The notes under the pieces are model-generated. The model saw only the letters and a program-made list of their open reading frames with translations. It was not told where the DNA came from and searched no databases. A stretch of DNA of 26,019 nt from Nanobdellota archaeon (GTDB lineage: Archaea > Nanobdellota > Nanobdellia > Pacearchaeales > GW2011-AR1), in the NCBI GenBank assembly GCA_030704765.1, contig JAUYDD010000105.1, positions 1 to 26,019 of the forward strand. Reading direction: 5' to 3'. This document shows positions 14,255 through 21,250 of this stretch, in pieces (position 1 is the first letter of the stretch; every line of letters starts with the position of its first letter). The position numbers and the translations under genes were made by a program.

Positions 14255-16327
14255 CTAAGCAATTTTCTTGTATCCAGCTGTTAAATAAGGAGTTTTGATT
14301 TTTCTATCTAAAAACATAAACCCAAGAGCATCATTTATCCTAGGTTCAATTTCATCTCTATGAGTGACAGCATAAGCAACAATTTTTCTTGACTTATCTG
14401 AAAAAGTACACATTCCATTATTACTAGCAATTTCCCTTAAAGGAATTCCCCTATCCTGAAATCTATAAATTTGGCTTGCAGATTCATAATCTAGTTGATC
14501 TTCGTGTACACTCTTAAAATTATCTCCGCCTCTGCTAAAGTCAACAATATGTAAATCAAAAGCAGGTCTTGCCCTGCATTCTTTTTCTAATCTATTAAAC
14601 CTATGAAAAATATTTTGATAAGATACGCCTAAAAAATTAGCTAGATTAGTAATAGGCATGGGTATGTAAAAAACTCTTTCAACTGCTCTATCTAATTCTA
14701 AACCTATTTTACTTTTCTGAACTGAATAAGGAGGATTAACACCTAAATTTCTTAGAATCCTTCTTGCAGTAGCATAACCAAAAGGTAATCCTTTGACTAA
14801 TTCTTTACCTGATAATGCTGATGTTCTGTTTTTAACATCAGCAACTCTTTCTAATAATTTAGCTATCTTGCTCGGATGATATTCATACTTGCTTTGTTTT
14901 TGTAATTCTAAATATCTTTCACTTCTTTCTCTTATCCATTCATTTCCAGATTGAACCCCACCTAAATATAACCAAAAAGGTTGTTCACCAGCTTCTCTTA
15001 AAACTTGGGACGCATCCCAAAATGAAATTCCTGATTTTCCTAATAACTCTTCTAAAGATGGCTCTTCTCCATTTCTCGCACTATTAATCCAATGAAACAT
15101 ATTAAATAATGAAGCAAATGAATGTTTAGTATCTCTATTGCGGTCTATGTATCCTATTGTTCTACCATAGGATAATTCATCTCTTTCTTTATCCTGTTGA
15201 AGTTCTTCTTTTGCAGCTTTTTTATATTTTTCAATTGCATGCTGGCTAAACCCTGATGCTTCTGCAAGTTCTCTTCCTAGACAAACACCTCTTGCTAACC
15301 AATTTTTAAAATCAGCTGTATTTTCTTCTCTAGATTTACGAACTCTAGGTAATCTTTTCCCTATAATATTTATATTAGATTTTTTTCTAGACTTATTATT
15401 ATTAGGCTTTATATAATTAAAATCTCTTGCAGCAGGAGTTCTTGATAATCTTTCAATAGCTTTCGCCCCTAAGTTTTGGGCTCTTGCTCCAGAAATTCTT
15501 AGTTCACCTCCAACCTCTTCATAACTTCTTTCTCCTTTTCCATCAAATCCATATTTCAAATAAACAATTTTTCTCTCTCTTGGTGATAAAAATCTCATCA
15601 TTGCTTGAATTAAATCTCTTGCATCTACTGCTTTAATTCCAGCATGTGATTTTTCCCTGTCTTCTTTAAAAATTTTTATTGCTTCAATTTTCTTTTTTCT
15701 GCTAATTATTGCATTTAATGAAAGAGGCCTTTTAGCTTCTGTTCTTTCAAAAGCTCTTATAATTCTCCAGCTTGCATAAGGGCTAAATTTACAACCTCTT
15801 GAAGAACCAAATGACACTGTAGCATACTCCAAAGCTTCTTGAGATTCTTGCATAAAAGCATCTGATTTTATACCATATCTATGCATAAGAAATCTTATAA
15901 GACCTTGATTATGGTAATCTAATGCAAATCTTAATTTATGATAAGCAGATAAAGTTTGCTTTAGTAAAACAAAGTCCTCGGGTATTTCTCCAGTTCTTTC
16001 TAAAACATTTTTTTCTAAATTTCTGAAAGTTTTTAATTGAAGATACTCAAATAATCCTAAACAACTGGTTATGGGTATTTCACCATCTGTTAAATTTATT
16101 GCTTGATATAAAAGACCACTTAAAAATTCAAGAGTTTCAAACGCAGCTTTATGATTTTCTGGTTTTAGAGTTCTACCTTCTTCTAATAAACCATCAATAG
16201 TCCCTAAAATTTTTCTAACTCTAGGTTTATCAGGAACTTTAAAAGCGCCAGTTAGAATTTTTTCTTCTAATTCAGAGATTTTTTGTTCAATTGTTTTTCT
16301 TCCAATTCTTTTAAGTGCATATGTCAT
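14255..16327 (-). CDS. Sigma-70-family protein with long HTH-rich C-terminus (690 aa)
   Basis: Residues 139-195 match sigma-70 region 2: HNQGLIRFLMHRYG, then FMQESQEALEYATVSF, RGCKFSPYASWRIIRAFER, equivalent to the bacterial RG-KFSTYA-WWI-QAI segment that binds RNA polymerase and the -10 element. Residues 235-296 match region 4: MRFLSPRERKIVYLKYGFDG, SYEEVGGELRISGARAQNLGAKAIERL, the -35-binding HTH. Region 3 is reduced to about 35 residues. The remaining 390 residues are unique. They contain further HTH-like segments near 349-372, 508-530 and 556-582. Archaea normally use TBP and TFB, so this is unexpected. It could be an acquired promoter factor or a DNA-binding protein built from sigma parts. 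It lies among toxin-antitoxin and hairpin elements. Isoleucine is mostly ATT. AATATAAAA lies about 20 nt before the ATG. Confidence 0.85.
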   Translation of the reverse strand: MTYALKRIGRKTIEQKISELEEKILTGAFKVPDKPRVRKILGTIDGLLEEGRTLKPENHKAAFETLEFLSGLLYQAINLTDGEIPITSCLGLFEYLQLKTFRNLEKNVLERTGEIPEDFVLLKQTLSAYHKLRFALDYHNQGLIRFLMHRYGIKSDAFMQESQEALEYATVSFGSSRGCKFSPYASWRIIRAFERTEAKRPLSLNAIISRKKKIEAIKIFKEDREKSHAGIKAVDARDLIQAMMRFLSPRERKIVYLKYGFDGKGERSYEEVGGELRISGARAQNLGAKAIERLSRTPAARDFNYIKPNNNKSRKKSNINIIGKRLPRVRKSREENTADFKNWLARGVCLGRELAEASGFSQHAIEKYKKAAKEELQQDKERDELSYGRTIGYIDRNRDTKHSFASLFNMFHWINSARNGEEPSLEELLGKSGISFWDASQVLREAGEQPFWLYLGGVQSGNEWIRERSERYLELQKQSKYEYHPSKIAKLLERVADVKNRTSALSGKELVKGLPFGYATARRILRNLGVNPPYSVQKSKIGLELDRAVERVFYIPMPITNLANFLGVSYQNIFHRFNRLEKECRARPAFDLHIVDFSRGGDNFKSVHEDQLDYESASQIYRFQDRGIPLREIASNNGMCTFSDKSRKIVAYAVTHRDEIEPRINDALGFMFLDRKIKTPYLTAGYKKIA

Positions 16328-16665
16328 GTTATTTTTTTATATTTTGTTTAATTATAAGACAAAACAAGTCTTGATGTCATCCTTGTTTTTTAGTTCATAA
16401 CCGAGAATTAACTATTGGAATATCAGGTTACTGCAAAAATAACTTTTTAAAGGTTTAAAAATCTTGCGGTGATGAAAAGGAATTTTTCTGTATTTTTTGT
16501 TATTAGATTTTAATCTTAACCTTATCACTTGTTAGGGGTAATGTTAGTTGACAATTTATTGCATACTTTAAGTTAAAAAAACATTATTTTAGTTTATAGT
16601 AATGATTAAAAAGGGTTATTTCCAACAAGCTTACATTCAGGTCAATAGGCTCTAGGATTATTAAA
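16328..16665. other. Gene-free stretch
   Basis: No supported gene. A 13-codon frame at 16472 (MKRNFSVFFVIRF) behind a TATA-like GGTTTAAAAATC looks like the cut-off start of a signal peptide. AAGAC/GTCTT flank a small hairpin at about 16359-16375 upstream of the sigma-like gene. Confidence 0.35.
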
Positions 16666-16855
16666 ATCAAAAAAACAATGTGCCACCACATGTCAGAAAT
16701 CAAAGATTTCTGAGCACCCTAAAAATCCTCTGAAAGATTTTTAGTGTCTTAAAAGGTGTGGTTTGTTGCAGGCACTTGTTTTTAGGATGCTCAGGAAATG
16801 GAGCCTGAGTATCTTAATCATACCCTAAAGAGTATGGTTTCCATTTCCTGACATG
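16666..16855 (-). repeat. Paired-hairpin element D with nested opposite copy
   Basis: On the minus strand it reads CATGTC, stem AGGAAATGG/CCATTTCCT with inner ACCATACTC/GGGTATG, GAGCATCCTAAAAAC, a final hairpin with CCACAC/GTGTGGTGGCAC and ATTGTTTTTTTGAT. The loop of the final hairpin holds a plus-strand copy starting ATGTC at 16690 (stem AGAAATC/GATTTCT, linker GAGCACCCTAAAAA, stem AAAAATC/GATTTTT). Positions 16779-16855 match element E (18033-18109) in inverted orientation at 75 of 77 bases. Confidence 0.85.
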
Positions 16856-17590
16856 ATAAAGTCATTATATGAATCATCTAAAGCAGTATGCATTTTAACA
16901 TTAATAGGATGTTTAGGCATTGTTGGAGATTTAGCAGATGCTAATTATGATTTAACAAAATCTTTAAAAAAATCTAGGACAGCAAGAGAAATTTTAAAAA
17001 GGGAAAATGAAATAGGAAAATTTTGTTCTTTAGTCTCTGATGCAAATAAAAGGATTTTAATTCCTGCAAGGAAGCATGTTGTTTTACCGAATTTAGAACA
17101 ATCTGTTGGATATGCAAGAAGTGTAAATCAGACTCTAAGAGCAAATATATGTCATAATTCTTCTGTAGATATGTATGTTATTAATTTTGGAACAGAAATA
17201 CAATTAGGAGAAAATAGAATTTTTAATCATGATTTATCCTTTTATCTTTATCCCCAAGATTTCCTTAAGGTTTTTAAAAGTCTAAAATTCCGAAGATATG
17301 CTGATGTTAATCATTTAGGTTTCTTAATAGAAGAATCAGGTGAAATTGATGCTATGGCAGAAAAAGGAAAAACTTATATTCAATATCAAAGAGGCACTGT
17401 TTTTGGAAGAATAAGTTTTGAAGGAAAAGGCTATAGATTTGATATCCCATCTCATCAATCTGGTCTGCAAATGGTTGATGTAGATAGGACAAAGTTCATT
17501 GAGATTAATGGAACCTGGAAGTTTCCTGCTGCTTGTATAGCAAATTATATTTCGAGAAATAAAATTGAAAAAAAAGCTTGGGGCTATTAG
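16853..17590 (+). CDS. Exported ORFan; frame continues past a TAG (245 aa)
   Basis: I do not recognise the family. The N-terminus MIKSLYESSKAVCILTLIGCLGIVGDLADA looks like a signal peptide or anchor. The mature part is beta-rich (residues 85-230), with no clear catalytic motif. The ATG is formed by the outer CATG of element D, so the native start may have been lost or replaced. After the TAG at 17588-17590, the same frame runs on for 50 sense codons to a second TAG at 17743, giving a coding-looking acidic tail (ESLQPRYKVHRIEGFENVE, then mostly D and E). No start codon precedes that tail in frame. Either the TAG is a recent nonsense mutation, or it is read through. The gene lies between inverted elements D and E. 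Confidence 0.65.
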   Translation: MIKSLYESSKAVCILTLIGCLGIVGDLADANYDLTKSLKKSRTAREILKRENEIGKFCSLVSDANKRILIPARKHVVLPNLEQSVGYARSVNQTLRANICHNSSVDMYVINFGTEIQLGENRIFNHDLSFYLYPQDFLKVFKSLKFRRYADVNHLGFLIEESGEIDAMAEKGKTYIQYQRGTVFGRISFEGKGYRFDIPSHQSGLQMVDVDRTKFIEINGTWKFPAACIANYISRNKIEKKAWGY

Positions 17591-17743
17591 AAAAAATTAG
17601 GTTATGAAGAAAGAGCTCAAGGACCTTATCCTTATCTTGAATCTCTGCAGCCAAGATATAAAGTTCATAGAATTGAAGGATTTGAAAATGTTGAAGATGA
17701 TGGGGAAGAAGATGAAGATGAACAAGAAGAAAATAGTAAATAG
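17591..17743 (+). pseudogene. In-frame acidic extension after TAG (50 codons)
   Basis: This continues the frame of the preceding gene: KKLGYEERAQGPYPYLESLQ, then PRYKVHRIEGFENVEDDGEE and a D/E/Q/N-rich end. It has no ATG, GTG or TTG in frame and can only be made by readthrough of the TAG or from a repaired allele. The next coding frame starts inside it at 17718, as expected if this was the original 3' end of the upstream gene in an overlapping operon. Confidence 0.5.
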
Positions 17744-17900
17744 CCAGAAGGGTTTTATTAGAGATTTATTAGAGCACTATATAAGTTCTGCTAAGAAAGA
17801 AAAAGAATATCTTGAGAAGATTAACAAGCTTGAAAAGAGAAATATGAATTTAGAGAAGGAATTGGATGAAGTTATGGAAGAATTAGAAAAGTTGCAATGA
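17718..17900 (+). CDS. Small coiled-coil protein (60 aa)
   Basis: From MNKKKIVNSQKGFIRDLLEH the product is a basic start followed by a long charged helix (AKKEKEYLEKINKLEKRNMNLEKELDEVMEELEKLQ) with heptad-like leucines, so a coiled coil is likely. The frame is open back to an ATG at 17604, but that upstream part is out of frame with the better acidic extension of the preceding gene, so I prefer 17718. It would overlap the extended upstream gene by 26 nt. Function unknown; it may pair with the exported ORFan. Both genes lie between elements D and E. Confidence 0.55.
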   Translation: MNKKKIVNSQKGFIRDLLEHYISSAKKEKEYLEKINKLEKRNMNLEKELDEVMEELEKLQ

Positions 17901-18033
17901 TTATATTGATTTATTAAACTATTTTGGCAATGTAGAAATTTGTTTGAAAGCTCATCAGGTTCGCTTTTTTAAGAATTTATAAGTTATTGAAGTTAAGCTA
18001 GAGCTATTGAAACAAATGAATCATAAAAATATC
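17901..18033. other. Short AT-rich spacer
   Basis: No gene or clear signal seen between the coiled-coil gene and element E. Confidence 0.4.
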
Positions 18034-18187
18034 ATGTCAGGAAATGGAAACCATACCCTTTAGGGTATGGTTAAGATACTCAGGCTCCATTTCCTGAGCA
18101 TCCTAAAAATTTCCGAATCAGAAAAATCGCCGATCAAACTCCATCCTTCAGGATGGAGTAGGCGATTTTTCAGGAAATTTTTTTGAT
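18034..18187 (+). repeat. Paired-hairpin element E
   Basis: ATGTC, stem AGGAAATGG/CCATTTCCT enclosing ACCATACCC/GGGTATGGT, linker GAGCATCCTAAAAA, then a hairpin GAAAAATCGCC/GGCGATTTTTC closed by TTTCC/GGAAA with inner ACTCCATCC/GGATGGAGT, ending TTTTTTTGAT. Its first half equals element D inverted, and its second half has the plan of element F with different stem bases. Confidence 0.88.
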
Positions 18188-18329
18188 ATACACAAATTAA
18201 AGTATAATCTATTTTGGTTAGACTTTGTCTTCCAAAATTGAATTACTCTGAGTTGGATATTTACAATAAAATTCTTTAAAAATATGCTATGAACGAAAGA
18301 TATATAAATACATAACGTTTGTAGATACT

Positions 18330-18971
18330 ATGAAAATACCTTTACAAACAAAATTGAAACGAGAAATTCATAGGAAGATAGCTTATGCTCAAGATTTAAT
18401 TGTTAAAGAAGTTTATTCTGTTTTTGATAAGGCTGTTTTGCATGGAGGAACAGCTATTTGGAGATGTTATGATGGAAAAAGGTTTTCAGAGGATTTGGAT
18501 TTTTATCTCCCAAATGATAAGAAAAAAATAGAACTTTTATTTGAAAATTTAAAAAAAGTAGGGTTTGAGATTAAAAAGAAAAAGATTTCAGAAAATAGTA
18601 TTTATTCTGAATTAGAATTAGACAGACTTTTAGTAAGGTTAGAAGCAACTTTTCAGAAAGTTTCTGGTGTGCTTTGTGATTATGAGATGTCTAATGGAAA
18701 TATTATCTCAATTTATAGTTTGACACCTGAATCATTTTTAGTTGAAAAATCCAATACTTATTTGAAGAGGTTTAAAGTGAGAGATTTATGGGATGTTTTC
18801 TTTTTGCTAAAAATGGTTGATAATCCAAGAGCAATAAAAGAAATTGGAAATTTGATAAATAATTATAAAAAACCATTGGATGAAGAAGATTTAAAGGTTA
18901 TTTTGCTTGAAGGAATAGTTCCTTCTGCAGATGAAATGTTTGATTATATAAAGCGGAAATTAAATACCTAA
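18330..18971 (+). CDS. AbiEii-family nucleotidyltransferase toxin (213 aa)
   Basis: The family signature is intact: VLHGGTAIWRCYDGKRFSEDLDFYL, with GG at 39-40 and the metal-binding acids in SEDLD (Asp55, Asp57). A second conserved part follows (ISIYSLTPESFLVEKSNTYLKRFKVRDLWDVFFLL). In type IV systems AbiEii-like proteins are nucleotidyltransferase toxins, some of which add nucleotides to tRNA acceptor ends. The start is supported by AGATATATAAATAC about 30 nt upstream. GTTTGTA (18317-18323) and TACAAAC flank the start codon as a spaced inverted repeat and may be an operator. It precedes its antitoxin by 15 bp on the same strand, the reverse of the usual AbiE order. Confidence 0.9.
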   Translation: MKIPLQTKLKREIHRKIAYAQDLIVKEVYSVFDKAVLHGGTAIWRCYDGKRFSEDLDFYLPNDKKKIELLFENLKKVGFEIKKKKISENSIYSELELDRLLVRLEATFQKVSGVLCDYEMSNGNIISIYSLTPESFLVEKSNTYLKRFKVRDLWDVFFLLKMVDNPRAIKEIGNLINNYKKPLDEEDLKVILLEGIVPSADEMFDYIKRKLNT

Positions 18972-18986
18972 AACAGGAATTTTAAA

Positions 18987-19568
18987 ATGGGAAAACAAAT
19001 ACATTTAGAAAAAATAGAAGCTTTATTTGAAAAAAGCCCTATTGTAGATTTTAAATCAATTGAAAGAATAGTTGGAAAATCAAAAAAAAGCAGTTACGCT
19101 AAATTATTGGTTTATAATTTACTAAAAAAAGGAAAAATAAAGAAAATAGGCAAGGGAATTTACACTCAACATAATGAAATATCTTTGGTAGTTTTTTCTT
19201 TTAATCCTGCTTATCTTGGTTTACAAACTGCTTTAAGTCATTATGGTTTATGGGAACAGGAAACAATTCCTGTTATTATTACAACAAAAAAGGTTAGAAG
19301 AGGATTGCGAAATGTAATTGGTGGAAATGTTCTTCTGAGAAATATTGATAAAAAATATTTTTTTGGAATAGAATACATTAAAGAAGGAAATTTTTATCTG
19401 CCTTATTCAGATATAGAGAAGACTTTTATTGATATGATTGTTTTTAACCAAAAGATGGATGAGGAAGTTTTGAAGAATATAAAAAATAAAATTAATAAGA
19501 AAAAATTGCTTAATTATTTAAAAAAATATTCTCTAAGCATCAAAAATCGGAAGATTTTTGTGGCTTAA
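18987..19568 (+). CDS. AbiEi-family antitoxin with wHTH (193 aa)
   Basis: Residues 1-60 form a winged helix (FKSIERIVGKSKKSSYAKLLVYNLLKKGKI, then KKIGKGIYT). The antitoxin body begins with SFNPAYLGLQTALSHYGLWEQ (71-91), the hallmark of AbiEi proteins, followed by VIITTKKVRRGLR and the PYSDIEKTFIDMI region. It should repress the operon and counter the AbiEii toxin. The end of the gene runs into two small hairpins at 19548-19590 (AAAAATC/GATTTTT and AAAATTTC/GAAATTTT), likely the terminator. Confidence 0.88.
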   Translation: MGKQIHLEKIEALFEKSPIVDFKSIERIVGKSKKSSYAKLLVYNLLKKGKIKKIGKGIYTQHNEISLVVFSFNPAYLGLQTALSHYGLWEQETIPVIITTKKVRRGLRNVIGGNVLLRNIDKKYFFGIEYIKEGNFYLPYSDIEKTFIDMIVFNQKMDEEVLKNIKNKINKKKLLNYLKKYSLSIKNRKIFVA

Positions 19569-19645
19569 AAATTTCTTTGGAAATTTTTAAAAATTAGGGA
19601 AAGAGTGATGAGGTTATATTAGATGCCGGCTGTATGGGCTAAATC

Positions 19646-19704
19646 CCAATTCCATTAAGTTAAGAAATTTCTCCTTGATAAATTTCTTAACTTAATGGAA
19701 TTGG
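19646..19704. repeat. Perfect 25-bp inverted repeat
   Basis: CCAATTCCATTAAGTTAAG onward (19646-19670) pairs without mismatch with 19680-19704 across a 9-nt loop. The right arm ends TTAACTTAATGGAATTGG and is followed by GACCCCACGA (19711-19720). The same 18-mer precedes the tRNA-Arg-like ATGCCCCCAC at 21077. Confidence 0.8.
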
Positions 19705-19851
19705 TTCGAGGACCCCACGAGTTCTGTGTAATACTTTTTATTACACGATTTATAACACATTTTGATACAAGAAGTATGATATATAATATATATGTTACTT
19801 AAAAGTAGTATCTATAGTAAAGTTTAAAAGTTAGGATTGCTTAAGTTTTTT

Positions 19852-20769
19852 ATGACAGAAGAAATTATTAGAACGGCAGAAAAATCCTTAGATTTAGTTT
19901 TACCTTTCTATGAAGGGCAAGGAGTTCCTTTAAGCTACAGACCAAAAATAGTCTATATTAATGAAGTTCATCCCTTATTTCCTGAAGGAGTAGCAAGAGC
20001 AAAGGCAGAAGTAGATTTTCTTCAATTTGCTGATAAGATTCTATCAGTGTCAATGTTGCAAGAAAGTTGGAGAAAATTTTATAGTTTAGAGTTTAGTGAA
20101 AAAGCTTTAGAAGAGTTATTTACTGCAACTTTGAATTATGCTGGAAATGGAAATGTTCAAATTCATCCTTTAGAAAAAAGGATAGCTGAAGATGATTCAG
20201 GTATTTTTTTATTTAAACCATATAACGAATTCAGTCAAGATACAAAAGCCAGAGATAGAATTTTAGCTCATGAAGTATGGCATTTGATAGAACAAGAAAG
20301 AGGAGTCATTAATGTTGCACCTATGATAAATGAGGGAACAGCTACCTATGCCGAAAGAAGATTTGTAGGAAAGAAAGGTAAGAAGTCTATTGAAGATTAT
20401 GAAGATTATTTTTCTATGATTTATAATGGCTCTGCTAAATTAGTTCAAGATTATGTTGATTCTGAAGAAAATCCATTAAAAGCAGTATTAGAAACTTCGA
20501 TTAGACTTAAAATTGAAGATGAACTTTTAAGAAGAATAAAACCAAAGTTAATTGCAACTTTAGAAAAAACTTTAGAATCACAAGAGAATATGTTTGCTAT
20601 TGGAGAATCAATGAAACAACTTCCAGTTTTTGCAAGAATTCAAGGAAACGTAACTGCTGAAAATTTATTGAGAGCTTATGAAGAAATAGGGGCTCAATTG
20701 TTTGTTGAAGAGGCTAAGAGACAAGATTTAACTAAGTTTGTGGAATTTATGAAAAAATCGGGATTATAA
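19852..20769 (+). CDS. Gluzincin-type zinc metallopeptidase (305 aa)
   Basis: HEVWH at residues 140-144 is the zinc-binding HExxH motif, with Glu141 catalytic. NEGTATYAE, with Glu161 about 17 residues later, gives the third zinc ligand as in gluzincins. The N-terminal 130 residues and the helical C-terminus (residues 200-305) are not recognised. No signal peptide is seen, so it probably acts in the cytoplasm or leaves by an unknown route. I chose the ATG at 19852, not the TTG at 19837, because GTTTAAAAG lies about 25-30 nt before it. It lies in the possible tRNA-Arg cassette region, next to a cysteine peptidase gene. The physiological substrate is unknown. Confidence 0.85.
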   Translation: MTEEIIRTAEKSLDLVLPFYEGQGVPLSYRPKIVYINEVHPLFPEGVARAKAEVDFLQFADKILSVSMLQESWRKFYSLEFSEKALEELFTATLNYAGNGNVQIHPLEKRIAEDDSGIFLFKPYNEFSQDTKARDRILAHEVWHLIEQERGVINVAPMINEGTATYAERRFVGKKGKKSIEDYEDYFSMIYNGSAKLVQDYVDSEENPLKAVLETSIRLKIEDELLRRIKPKLIATLEKTLESQENMFAIGESMKQLPVFARIQGNVTAENLLRAYEEIGAQLFVEEAKRQDLTKFVEFMKKSGL

Positions 20770-20876
20770 TCCTTTTTTCTTAACATAATTTTAGGAAAAT
20801 GTGGGGAGCGTTTAACCAACAAAATTCAGTAAAAAGCCCCCAAAAACACGAGAAAAACACGAAATGGATTTCCGTC

Positions 20877-20936
20877 GATACCAAAAAATTCCCATAGGGA
20901 ATTTTAGGGCGATCAAGAATCAGTGATTCTTGACGA
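20877..20936 (-). repeat. Minimal paired-hairpin element G
   Basis: On the minus strand: CGTC, stem CAAGAATC/GATTCTTG (20914-20932), linker ATCGCCCTAAAA, stem AAAATTCCC/GGGAATTTT (20885-20905), then TTTTTTGGTATCG. It is the smallest copy and diverged in the linkers, but the plan matches the others. Confidence 0.6.
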
Positions 20937-21076
20937 AACGAAAAAACCATGTGAGATTATTAACTTTAGGTAACATGCCCAATGTCATTAAGTTAGTGGT
21001 TATTTGTTAGTAGTATGTCGTTAACCACCTACGACCAACCACAGACTACAAACCTTAACTTAATGGAATTGGTAAC

Positions 21077-21086
21077 ATGCCCCCAC
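21077..21086 (-). repeat. Short tRNA-Arg 3'-end copy
   Basis: ATGCCCCCAC on the plus strand equals the 3' end of tRNA-Arg with one flanking base (25487-25496). It is preceded by TTAACTTAATGGAATTGG; the real tRNA end is preceded by the similar TTAACTAATTGGATTA. Confidence 0.55.
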
Positions 21087-21250
21087 CAGGTTGTGTTATA
21101 ATTCGGTTTTTTGCTGTTTTTTAAAATTTTTTTGTCTTTTTAAGTCCTATAAAGACTAAATTTTTTGTCTCGTAAGAATTATGAGACAGCCTGCCACGAG
21201 ATGTAATCCCAAAAGGATTATTTTGAGGGACACTAGAGATAGAATTAGGA

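Larger units (their letters stand above)
20770..21250. other. Gene-free junction region between cassettes
   Basis: Besides element G it holds two direct copies of GGTAACATGCCC (20969 and 21072) bounding about 100 bp with TTAAGTTA/TAACTTAA arms, plus GAGACAGCCTGCCACGAG (21183-21200). No coding frame is supported. Confidence 0.5.

Noticed and set aside
16548..16576. TTGACA upstream of the exported ORFan as a bacterial promoter for the sigma-like protein
   Set aside because: No acceptable -10 element lies at 16-18 bp, and TTGACA occurs easily in AT-rich DNA.
17604..17717. Start of the coiled-coil gene at 17604
   Set aside because: That part (LILILNLCSQDIKF) looks non-coding, while another frame over the same bases gives the better acidic extension of the upstream gene.
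16853..17743. TAG recoded as pyrrolysine genome-wide
   Set aside because: Several other genes, such as those ending at 9350 and 25313, end in TAG at sensible places, and no Pyl genes are in the window.
19700..19730. A further tRNA around GGTTCGAGGACCCCACGAG
   Set aside because: No acceptor, D or anticodon stems can be formed; it is better explained as a worn tRNA-end copy.
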